A DNA stretch of 64,000 bases, from NCBI GenBank assembly GCA_027625095.1, contig JAQBXN010000004.1:62001-126000 (forward strand), read 5' to 3'. Below the pieces are notes generated by a model. The model was not told the DNA's origin and searched no databases. It worked only from the letters and a program-made list of their open reading frames with translations. The stretch's first letter is position 1. The number at the start of each line of letters is the position of its first letter. The translations under genes and the position numbers were made by a program. This document shows positions 25,529 to 32,645 of this stretch, in pieces. Origin of the DNA: Planctomycetota bacterium. Its GTDB lineage: Bacteria; Planctomycetota; PUPC01; JACPCR01.

Positions 25529-26833
25529 CTAAACATGTTCCTCCCGCTCCTCTTCGGCCGGCCCCTCCGCTTTATGCACATCCTCCAACGAGCCAATCTT
25601 CAGTAACTTCGGCGACAACACCGCTGTCGCGATTACCACGACAATCGTCCCAACCCCGCCAACAACAACCGCGGTGACGGGCCCCCACCATTCGGCCGTC
25701 TCGCCTGATTCAAATCCACCAATCTGATTCGATGAACTGATGAACACGCTGTTTACCGCGGACACCCGGCCGCGCATCGCGTCCGGCGTAAGCAACTGAA
25801 TCAGAGTGTGTCTGACGACCACGCTGATGTTGTCGAGCGCTCCGGTCAGGAACAACATCACGAGCGATAGCGTAAAGGATTGTGAAACACCAAAAACGAT
25901 CGTCGCCAACCCAAATCCGGCAACTGCCCACAGCATGGCCACGCCGGCCTTCCGAAACGGCGGCAGGTGTGCGATACCAATCGCCATGGCAAACGCGCCC
26001 ACAGCCGGTGCCGCCCTCAAAATACCGAACCCGGTTTCGCCTACATGAAGAATGTCCTTGGCAAAAATCGGCAGCAGATAGGTTGCGCCGCCGAGCAGCA
26101 CTGCAAAAAGATCGAGCGAGATGATCGTGAACAGCACCTTTTTATTCCAAACAAACCGACACCCCGCGAGTAGCGTCGATATCGTGACGGGCTCCTTCTT
26201 ACGTTCGGACCGCTTTGGGTTGAGTGTCAGAACACTGATGGCAAAGAAAGTCGAGCCTACTGCCGCGAGGACATAGGCAACCTGAATGCTGTAGATCAAA
26301 ACCAGCCCACCAAGCGCAGGCCCAATCACCCCGGCAAATTGCCAGGTACTGCTGCTCCAGGTCGCCGCGTTAGGGAAGACCTCGGCAGGCACGAGTTGCG
26401 GCAATAACGAAGCCTGCGCCGGACGCCCAATTGTGCCGCAAATGCTTGCAAGCAACAGCAGTCCGTACATCCAATTAACGGGAGCTTCGTAGTAAGAAAG
26501 AGCCGCAAGGCCCAGCGAACAGATCGCGGCCAGAAGCCGACTGATACAGACCAGCTTGCGGCGGTCAAACATATCCGCCATCTGCCCGGCAGGAAGGGCC
26601 AGCAGAATCACCGGCAACGCCTGAATTCCGCCGGTAAATCCAAGAGCACGCGCACTGTCGGTGCGTTCATAGATCTCCCAGGCGATTGCCACGCTCTGGA
26701 TCTGCATCGCTATCTGCGAGGTTACCCAGGCAAAAATGTATCGTCGGAATCCGGCGATGCGGAAAGCCGAGTAAGGATCGTGCTTCAAGGAATGGTTGAT
26801 GGTTGATGGTTGATGGTTGATGGCCCCGCTCAC
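25529..26833 (-). CDS. MFS transporter (enterobactin-exporter-like, MFS_3 type)
   Basis: A 434-residue permease with about twelve membrane helices. Family markers are the loop GQMADMFDRRKL between helices 2 and 3, RPAQASLLPQLVP, and DAMRGRVSAVNSVFISSSNQIGG in the second half. These are typical of the EntS-like proton-driven exporters. Substrate unknown. The first 15 residues (MSGAINHQPSTINHS) are encoded by a seven-base repeat arm, so the true start may be the TTG at 26788 (LKHDPYSAF). The cytoplasmic C-terminus is acidic. It is divergent from the small membrane protein and symporter genes. Confidence 0.88.
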   Translation of the reverse strand: MSGAINHQPSTINHSLKHDPYSAFRIAGFRRYIFAWVTSQIAMQIQSVAIAWEIYERTDSARALGFTGGIQALPVILLALPAGQMADMFDRRKLVCISRLLAAICSLGLAALSYYEAPVNWMYGLLLLASICGTIGRPAQASLLPQLVPAEVFPNAATWSSSTWQFAGVIGPALGGLVLIYSIQVAYVLAAVGSTFFAISVLTLNPKRSERKKEPVTISTLLAGCRFVWNKKVLFTIISLDLFAVLLGGATYLLPIFAKDILHVGETGFGILRAAPAVGAFAMAIGIAHLPPFRKAGVAMLWAVAGFGLATIVFGVSQSFTLSLVMLFLTGALDNISVVVRHTLIQLLTPDAMRGRVSAVNSVFISSSNQIGGFESGETAEWWGPVTAVVVGGVGTIVVVIATAVLSPKLLKIGSLEDVHKAEGPAEEEREEHV

Positions 26834-26897
26834 TCAAACTAACCTGAGCCATCGACTATCTCTTACATGAACCATCAACCATTAACCATCAACCATG
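26791..26897. repeat. Long inverted pair of GGTTGAT tandem repeats across a divergent promoter region
   Basis: The left arm (26791-26823) has four tandem copies of GGTTGAT. The right arm (26868-26897) has the complementary unit ATCAACC/ATTAACC in four copies, with about 45 bases between. The arms could form a long hairpin or cruciform. The left arm lies inside the annotated start of the MFS gene, and the right arm contains the ATG of the next gene. Confidence 0.85.
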
Positions 26898-27170
26898 AAA
26901 TGTAATCTTGCGCTCTTCCTCACGTGCACATTCATCCTGGCCATGGTCATGGGCCCGGGGCCTGGACTCCTGCTAATCAATCCTGATATTTCCCAACCGA
27001 ATCCGGAGCTCACGATTGGCGGATTCCCAAAGCTCTACGCATGGGGCATTTTCTGGTACGTGATTCAGATCGCCGTGGTAGTCACCGCCTACTTCCTGGT
27101 CTGGAAGGATGATGAACCGGAAACGGAAGTTGAGATCGGCCCGTCAGCAAGGGAGACGGATCATGATTGA
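26895..27170 (+). CDS. Small membrane protein paired with symporter (DUF3311-like)
   Basis: A 91-residue protein with two hydrophobic helices (about 4-28 and 48-70) and an acidic tail (WKDDEPETEVE). The size and layout, and its overlap with a sodium:solute symporter gene, match the DUF3311/YhdT type of small partner proteins. Motif identity is weak. Its stop overlaps the first bases of the symporter gene by 8, so translation is probably coupled. The start ATG lies inside a repeat arm, with no clear ribosome site. Confidence 0.7.
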   Translation: MKCNLALFLTCTFILAMVMGPGPGLLLINPDISQPNPELTIGGFPKLYAWGIFWYVIQIAVVVTAYFLVWKDDEPETEVEIGPSARETDHD

Positions 27171-28839
27171 TGGTGACATTGCACAAGCCTCCAACGACCT
27201 TGGCTCGATGCCGTACGTCATCCTCGGGATGTATCTGCTGATGCTGCTGGTGTTCGGCTTGCTGGGATACCTCAAGAGCACGAACAGTGAAGAGGATTAC
27301 TACCTCGCCGGCCGCGACCAGGGATGGGTGGTTTCAGCCCTTACGATCATGGCGACGTTCTTCAGCTCCTTCGCACTGCTTGGTGCACCCGGAACGGTCT
27401 ACAAGGAAGGGGTCATCTTTGCACTCTTCAGCCTGAATGTGCCGATGGCCGGCGCCGCGGTGTATTTCCTTGGCTCTCGCATCCGCAAAATCGGGAGGGC
27501 CAAAGGGTACGTCACCCCTGCGGACATGATTGCAGACTACTACGACAGCCCCGTAGGACTCCGTCTCCTGGTCGCACTGATTGGATGCCTCTATGCCATC
27601 CCATACGTGGTCATGCAGATTAAAGCTGGGGGACTCCTGGCCGATGAAATGTTCCCGGGCGCACATTCGTTCGAATGGGGATGCGTCATCCTCGCCCTGA
27701 TAACAATGCTCTACATCATGATCGGCGGGATGCGAAGTGTGGCATGGACGGACGTCTTGCAGGGCCTGCTGCTCATGTGTGGCATGCTCGTCGCCGGCTT
27801 CGCCACCGTCGCCGCGTTGGGCGGTCTGGGCAGTTTCCTGGATTCGATCGCCAGGTTGCCCGCCAAATCGCTTTCAGCTCCCGGTACCAGCGGAAGCTGG
27901 ACGGCTGGGTTTCTGTTCAGCATCTGCATGTTTGCCTCGCTTGGGTCGATGGTTCAGCCGGCACAGTGGATGCGCTTCTATTCGGCACGCTCATCGAAAA
28001 CTCTGAAGCGCAGTTCGCTCATCTTTGCCGTCTGTCTTACCTCTTGCTTCCTCTTCGGAATCATGCTTGTCGGTCTTGGTGGACAAGTGCTCTACCCTCT
28101 CGTCGATTCAACCGGACAGTACTTCACCAACGAAGCAGGCATAATGGTGCCGAACCCGGAGGTGGGCGACAATGTTCGAGACTACGACAAGATCCTCGTG
28201 GTCATCTTGAAGAACCACCTGCCTCGATTGCTCCCCACCATCGGCACCCTGGTCGCCACCATCATCCTGGTCGCCATCATGGCCGCTGCCATGAGCACGG
28301 CGGATAGCAACCTCCACGCAATGAGCGCGGTTGTCACTCGCGATGTGTACGATCGTTTTATTCGCCCCGAAGCATCCGACAAAGAACGTACCTGGATCGG
28401 CCGCGCGGTCATTGCTGGAGGTACCATAATCAGCGTCGGCCTTGTCCTGTTGAGTAAATCAGTCGAAGATTCAGCAAGAAATGGAGAATCCACAGACCCG
28501 CTTGCGATGATCGTGAACCTGATGATCCTCGCTATCGCCTTCTCAAGTCAGTTACTCCCCGTCACCTTTGACATGCTCTTCATACGCAAAGGCTCAAGAG
28601 CCGGCGCAATCGCCGGCATCCTGGTCGGCCTGGGGCTAGTCGCCATGTTCAGCAAGCTCGTGACTCCCCACCTCGGAGAGGGCTTACAGGAGACCATCGG
28701 CTCGATGGGTAAGCTCCTGGATAAAGGAACCTGGGGACTGATCGGCAATACGCTCGTGTTTGCAGTGGTGACCCAATTCACCAAGCCTGTTGCGCAGGAA
28801 ACGAAGCATGAATTGGAACAGATTCTAGAGAGCCGCTAG
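27163..28839 (+). CDS. Sodium:solute symporter (SSS family)
   Basis: A 558-residue permease with about thirteen membrane helices. Markers are EEDYYLAGRDQGW at the start of the core, FFSSFALLGAPG, a VTPADMIADYY segment, IMIGGMRSVAWTDVLQG (the family GG-x-x-x-V-x-W-T-D motif), and AAAMSTADSNLHAMSA for the second sodium site region. Such carriers use the sodium gradient to import sugars, amino acids, carboxylates or polyols. The substrate is not visible here. The frame is open to 27109, but the ATG at 27163 has a good ribosome site (AGGGAGACGG). Confidence 0.92.
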   Translation: MIDGDIAQASNDLGSMPYVILGMYLLMLLVFGLLGYLKSTNSEEDYYLAGRDQGWVVSALTIMATFFSSFALLGAPGTVYKEGVIFALFSLNVPMAGAAVYFLGSRIRKIGRAKGYVTPADMIADYYDSPVGLRLLVALIGCLYAIPYVVMQIKAGGLLADEMFPGAHSFEWGCVILALITMLYIMIGGMRSVAWTDVLQGLLLMCGMLVAGFATVAALGGLGSFLDSIARLPAKSLSAPGTSGSWTAGFLFSICMFASLGSMVQPAQWMRFYSARSSKTLKRSSLIFAVCLTSCFLFGIMLVGLGGQVLYPLVDSTGQYFTNEAGIMVPNPEVGDNVRDYDKILVVILKNHLPRLLPTIGTLVATIILVAIMAAAMSTADSNLHAMSAVVTRDVYDRFIRPEASDKERTWIGRAVIAGGTIISVGLVLLSKSVEDSARNGESTDPLAMIVNLMILAIAFSSQLLPVTFDMLFIRKGSRAGAIAGILVGLGLVAMFSKLVTPHLGEGLQETIGSMGKLLDKGTWGLIGNTLVFAVVTQFTKPVAQETKHELEQILESR

Positions 28840-28846
28840 CTCCCCA

Positions 28847-28930
28847 GCAGCCGCTGGGAACTCCGGCGTCTTGCCGGTCAAGTGGCATCCAGTCGCCCCC
28901 AAAGCCAGTGAGACGCTGGCGAATCCAGGG
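28847..28930 (+). other. Run of short GC hairpins downstream of the symporter
   Basis: CCGGC-gtctt-GCCGG and GCCAG-tgagacg-CTGGC are two small stems in the convergent gap between the symporter and sulfatase genes. No T-run follows, so a rho-independent terminator cannot be claimed. The remaining gap to 29003 is a degenerate repeat of CATTCCAACA-like units. Confidence 0.25.
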
Positions 28931-29003
28931 AACTCAAGACCTGCATACCCCTGTCACTACTCCAGACTTCCAACTGCTTTTACTCCAACATTCCAACACT
29001 CCA

Positions 29004-30479
29004 TCATTCCACTCCCTCCAAACCCATCCGTTCATACTGCTCACTTGGCGCGTCGTTCTCTTTCATTAGTCGCACCATCTCGCGGCACAGTCTCGCCTCG
29101 ACCTCTTCATCCTGAATCGGATTCTCCTGGCCCGGATCGTTTTCCAGATCAAATAGCAGCGTTCCGAATGGCTTCGGATTGCGCCCGGCCTTTGATGCCG
29201 TGCGCACGGTCGGACAATTCTTGGTGAATTCGAACGGCTCGGCCAGCTCAGCCCCTTTGAATTCTTCCGGCTTGAAATGGCCGCGCATGTGGGTTGGCAT
29301 CAAGGTGTAGTTGTAGAGCGGTTGGTTGTCGTCGTTGGTAGGGGAGCGCATGTAAACGTAGCGACCGTCGGTGATGTTAATGTGTCCGCCGAACATGCCG
29401 AAGAGGGCCGCGTCACGGGTGTGCGCGTTGGATGCGACCGCGTCCCGGAGCGGGATTCCGTGCATGAATTCAGGACGCTCGACACCAAAGTATTCGAGAA
29501 GAGTGGCAGGGATGTCGATGGTTTGAACGAGTGAATCGCAGCGTTCACCCTTTCGGCCACAGCGCGGATCCCAGATGAAGAAAGGGGTGTGGGCGACCTC
29601 GTTGTAGAAAGGCTGAACACACTTGGCCCAGTGGTCGTGTTCGCCGAGCAGGAAGCCATGATCGGTATTGACGATCAGGAGCGTATCGTCCCACAAGTTT
29701 TTCTCGTCCATCATGTCGAGCACTTTGCCGAGCTGTTCGTCACACATGCTGAGCAGCGCCGCATATTCGTATCGCATGTGCTGCACCTGTTCCGGCGTTT
29801 CGGTCACCTGCCCATACTTCGGCCAATCGAAGTGGGGGCCGTCGTATTCGTGCGGATAAAGATCCTTGTGCTTCTGCAGGGTGTAAAACGGCTCGTGCGG
29901 ATCGAAAGTCTCAATCTGCAGGAACCAGTTGTCGAAATCCGAGTTTTCGTTGATGAATTTCAGGCCCTGCTTGAAGGTGCGAACCTGCGGGAGGTTTTCT
30001 TCCTTGTAGAGCATCCTCCGGCGATTCACCCAATCCTGCCGTCCCCAGTGTCCGCCACGGGTAGGTACTAAAGTCTCTGGAATATCCACGTCGCCCAGGT
30101 AGCCGATCCAGGAATCGCCCTCCTGCCCGCGCGAAGTCTCGAACGACGAATAACGCTGGTGATACGTGGCCCCGCCGTCTTCCCAGTAATGGTAATGATC
30201 GGTCACGAAGTGCGCGTAGATATCGTTCTGCTTGAGTATCTGCGGTGCGCTGTCATCAAATGGCTCAAGCGGGCCCCAGCTTCGGTGCAGAAAATTGTAG
30301 CGTCCGGTATGCAACTCACGCCGTGCCGGCATGCAAGGCATGCTCCCCACATAGCAGTTTTCAAACGTCACCGTTCGTTCGGCAAGTCGTGCGAAGTTTG
30401 GGGCATGAGTCCAGTCAGAGCCATAGGGCGGAAGCATGCGGCGATTGAGCGAATCAAACATGACCATGATGGCTTTCAC
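29004..30479 (-). CDS. Sulfatase (Cys-type), apparently cytoplasmic
   Basis: A 491-residue type I sulfatase. The formylglycine motif is CMPARRELHTG with Cys49 as the residue to be converted. Metal binding is by Asp9 (FDSLNRR) and the TDHGFLLGEH block in the middle. These enzymes hydrolyse sulfate esters, mostly on polysaccharides or glycosaminoglycans. The protein starts directly with the first beta-strand (MKAIMVMFDS) and has no signal peptide, which differs from most PVC polysaccharide sulfatases. Activation needs a formylglycine-generating or anaerobic maturase, and the only SUMF1-like protein nearby lacks the cysteines. It is followed by a glycosyltransferase gene on the same strand. Confidence 0.92.
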   Translation of the reverse strand: MKAIMVMFDSLNRRMLPPYGSDWTHAPNFARLAERTVTFENCYVGSMPCMPARRELHTGRYNFLHRSWGPLEPFDDSAPQILKQNDIYAHFVTDHYHYWEDGGATYHQRYSSFETSRGQEGDSWIGYLGDVDIPETLVPTRGGHWGRQDWVNRRRMLYKEENLPQVRTFKQGLKFINENSDFDNWFLQIETFDPHEPFYTLQKHKDLYPHEYDGPHFDWPKYGQVTETPEQVQHMRYEYAALLSMCDEQLGKVLDMMDEKNLWDDTLLIVNTDHGFLLGEHDHWAKCVQPFYNEVAHTPFFIWDPRCGRKGERCDSLVQTIDIPATLLEYFGVERPEFMHGIPLRDAVASNAHTRDAALFGMFGGHINITDGRYVYMRSPTNDDNQPLYNYTLMPTHMRGHFKPEEFKGAELAEPFEFTKNCPTVRTASKAGRNPKPFGTLLFDLENDPGQENPIQDEEVEARLCREMVRLMKENDAPSEQYERMGLEGVE

Positions 30480-30508
30480 AGGTCTCTCCTCCTTGGTGTC
30501 AGATGTCT

Positions 30509-30609
30509 TAATGAGTAATGAGTAAGTGTGAGCCAGATGGCCCGAAGCTTGTCGTTAGGACGGTTGGGAAGGGGCTCAGTCATGATCCGAGTCAGACTTA
30601 CTCATTACT
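30509..30609. repeat. AATGAGT-type short repeat, inverted pair
   Basis: TAATGAGTAATGAGTAAGT (30509-30527) faces ACTTACTCATTACT (30596-30609) with about 70 bases between. The right arm lies inside the last codons of the glycosyltransferase gene (VMSKSDSD tail). It is a third unit sequence with the same seven-base period as the GGTTGAT and CAGGATT repeats. Confidence 0.6.
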
Positions 30610-31346
30610 TTGTCACGCCCCTCCTCCGGCCGATCGTACCACAAACTGCAGCCCTCGCGCGATTTGAGTCGCCAGGGCATCACGAAAAAAAGCAGTATCT
30701 GCCCCAGCAAGCGTCTCGTGGAATACCAATCGACCTTTCGGGTTGAGGTGACGACGGGCTCGTCAAGAATCTTCATTTTGAGCTTTCGCTTCTTCCCCCA
30801 GCGTTTGAGAGCGATGGAGAGATGCACCTCTTCAGAGGCATAGAATTCCTCGTTGAAGCCGCCGATGTCAACAAAACCTTCCTTGAGGCAGAAGACGTAC
30901 GAGCCCGCCGCCCACTTGAAGGTCTTTGAGAGAAACGTCCAGAGAGCAAGAAATCTTCGCAGTAGCCAGCCGCACTCTTTATCAAATGTGGCCAGAGTTC
31001 CGCCTCCGCAATAATTGCCTGTCTCAAGGGTGTCCAAAGTAGTCTTTAGCAGCGAGCCGGTGATGAGAGTATCTGCGTCGACAAAAACCAGGAAGCGACC
31101 CTCCGCCTGTGCTGCGCCTGCATTGCGTGAGCGGGCGATCTGTTGCATTTCTTCGAATACCACCTTAGCGCCATGCTCGCGTGCGACCTCCGCGGTCCGG
31201 TCGGTTGAATTGTTATCGGTCACGATGAGCTCACCCTTGAGGGAAGAGACAGCTTCCATCGCCTTGTTCACGCTCTGAAGCGTGGCAGCAATGAAGTGTT
31301 GCTCATTGTAGGCCGGGATGATGATCGAATAATCGGGGGGGCTCAT
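30576..31346 (-). CDS. Glycosyltransferase family 2 protein
   Basis: A 256-residue GT2 enzyme. Motifs are SIIIPAYNEQ at the N-terminus, VTDNNSTDRT for the nucleotide, ARSRNAGAAQAEG, and VFVDADT as the DxD metal site. GGFNEEFYASEEVHLSIALKRWGKK is the acceptor-side E-D-like block. A single hydrophobic segment near residue 210-225 (LLGQILLFFVMPW) may attach it to the membrane. Sugar and acceptor are unknown. It lies on the same strand as the sulfatase and upstream of it, so the two may share a transcript. The last codons are built from a short repeat arm. Confidence 0.9.
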   Translation of the reverse strand: MSPPDYSIIIPAYNEQHFIAATLQSVNKAMEAVSSLKGELIVTDNNSTDRTAEVAREHGAKVVFEEMQQIARSRNAGAAQAEGRFLVFVDADTLITGSLLKTTLDTLETGNYCGGGTLATFDKECGWLLRRFLALWTFLSKTFKWAAGSYVFCLKEGFVDIGGFNEEFYASEEVHLSIALKRWGKKRKLKMKILDEPVVTSTRKVDWYSTRRLLGQILLFFVMPWRLKSREGCSLWYDRPEEGRDKVMSKSDSDHD

Positions 31347-31446
31347 ACTGACTCAGGGGAAGACTTTCAGAGGGTTGTAGCGCCTCACCGCTTATGCTTC
31401 CAAATCCCTCACCTTCAGGTACTCAAAACTTCTCAACATCATACTA

Positions 31447-31474
31447 TTGTGTAACCGCTTGCGACTGATATAAC
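31447..31474 (+). promoter_or_regulatory. Candidate promoter of the ExbBD-giant protein operon
   Basis: TTGTGT and TATAAC are separated by 16 bases, with a near-perfect -10 and a weak -35. The ExbB start is about 30 bases further on. The 31347-31509 gap separates this operon from the divergent glycosyltransferase gene. Confidence 0.4.
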
Positions 31475-31509
31475 CGCTCGCCCCGTATCCAAGCAAGACA
31501 CCAATCAAC

Positions 31510-32199
31510 ATGCAGCAACTGCTTACCTACTACAATCTCGGCGGTCCGCTTATGCATCCGCTGCTGCTCTGCTCCCTGATTTCAGTGGCGGTGATTATCG
31601 AACGTGCGTTGCGGCTGCGCAGAAGTTCGTTGATTGACCCAGCCGTTGTTGAAGACATCCAGGCTCATATCGAAGAGGGCAAGGCCGAAATGGCCGTGGC
31701 CAAACACCACAACAGCCCTTCGCTTGCCGGACGCATCCTCAGTCGTGCGCTCGAAGAATATCTGAATACTTCAGCCGACATCGAGACATCGCTGGTGGAA
31801 TCCGGCGAACGCGGCCTTCAGGTCCTCAACAACAACATGTCTGTCTTGAACCTGATCGCCCGTATCGCGCCCCTTATCGGCCTGCTCGGAACGGTCATCG
31901 GAATGATTCTCGGATTCGAGGCACTCGAAGACGCAGGCGTCGGTAAAGAGGAATTGGCCAGCGCTATCAAAGTCGCCCTCCTCACCACAGCCACCGGGCT
32001 TATTGTCGCCATTCCGACCATCATCGGCTCTACCTATTTCCGCAGCAAGATCCGGCGCCTTCAGGCTGAGTTCGAAGAAATCTTCATCGACGTCATCAAG
32101 ACGGTGAAAGCAACTTCTTCCAAAGCTTCGGCGGAAGAAAAGAACGATGCCGTTGGCCAGGAAAAATCTACAAGCAAGAAAGAGGATGACGCCGCATGA
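31510..32199 (+). CDS. ExbB/TolQ/MotA-family proton channel subunit
   Basis: A 229-residue inner-membrane protein with three helices: about 15-30 (MHPLLLCSLISVAVII), about 112-133 (LNLIARIAPLIGLLGTVIGMI) and about 150-175 (ALLTTATGLIVAIPTIIG). The APLIGLLGTVIGMI and TTATGLIVAIP blocks are diagnostic of the ExbB/TolQ family that pairs with ExbD to conduct protons and move a partner protein. The C-terminal tail is Lys/Glu-rich and longer than usual. It overlaps the ExbD gene as ATGA. No ton or tol genes are adjacent. Confidence 0.93.
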   Translation: MQQLLTYYNLGGPLMHPLLLCSLISVAVIIERALRLRRSSLIDPAVVEDIQAHIEEGKAEMAVAKHHNSPSLAGRILSRALEEYLNTSADIETSLVESGERGLQVLNNNMSVLNLIARIAPLIGLLGTVIGMILGFEALEDAGVGKEELASAIKVALLTTATGLIVAIPTIIGSTYFRSKIRRLQAEFEEIFIDVIKTVKATSSKASAEEKNDAVGQEKSTSKKEDDAA

Positions 32200-32645
32200 G
32201 ACTCCGGCTTGCTGAAACCGAGCAACAGGAAGGCGAAGACATCGATATCACGCCGATGATCGATGTTGTGTTTTTGTTGATCCTGTTCTTCATGCTGACC
32301 TCGACGTTCATTGAAGAATCCAAAGTCTTCAAGATCGTGCTGCCCAAGGCCGACAAGCCGGAGACCATTACTCGTGACAATGTGGACTCTGTCAGCATCA
32401 CCGTGGACGGCGAATATTTTTTCCGATCAGGGACGAACGAGGAGCAGTTATCGGATCTTGAAACGTTGCTGAAAAAACTTCGTCAGCGCCCTTTGGACCA
32501 GGCGCAACGCCCTGTGATCATTCGTTGCGACGCCCGTTGTGAATACAGCCAGTTCATGCAGGTAAAGAACGTCCTGAAACTCGCCGGCATCAATACCATC
32601 TACGAGGAAGTCGAGGTCCGAGATGAAAACAAGAACAAACCGTGA
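32196..32645 (+). CDS. ExbD/TolR-family proton channel subunit
   Basis: A 149-residue protein with a short cytoplasmic segment, then the family hallmark ITPMIDVVFLLILFFMLTS with the membrane Asp that carries the proton. A periplasmic domain of about 95 residues ends in a Lys/Glu-rich tail. Length and layout are standard. It overlaps ExbB by four bases and the giant coiled-coil gene by 23 bases, so the three products are likely made in fixed ratio and act together. Confidence 0.93.
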   Translation: MRLRLAETEQQEGEDIDITPMIDVVFLLILFFMLTSTFIEESKVFKIVLPKADKPETITRDNVDSVSITVDGEYFFRSGTNEEQLSDLETLLKKLRQRPLDQAQRPVIIRCDARCEYSQFMQVKNVLKLAGINTIYEEVEVRDENKNKP

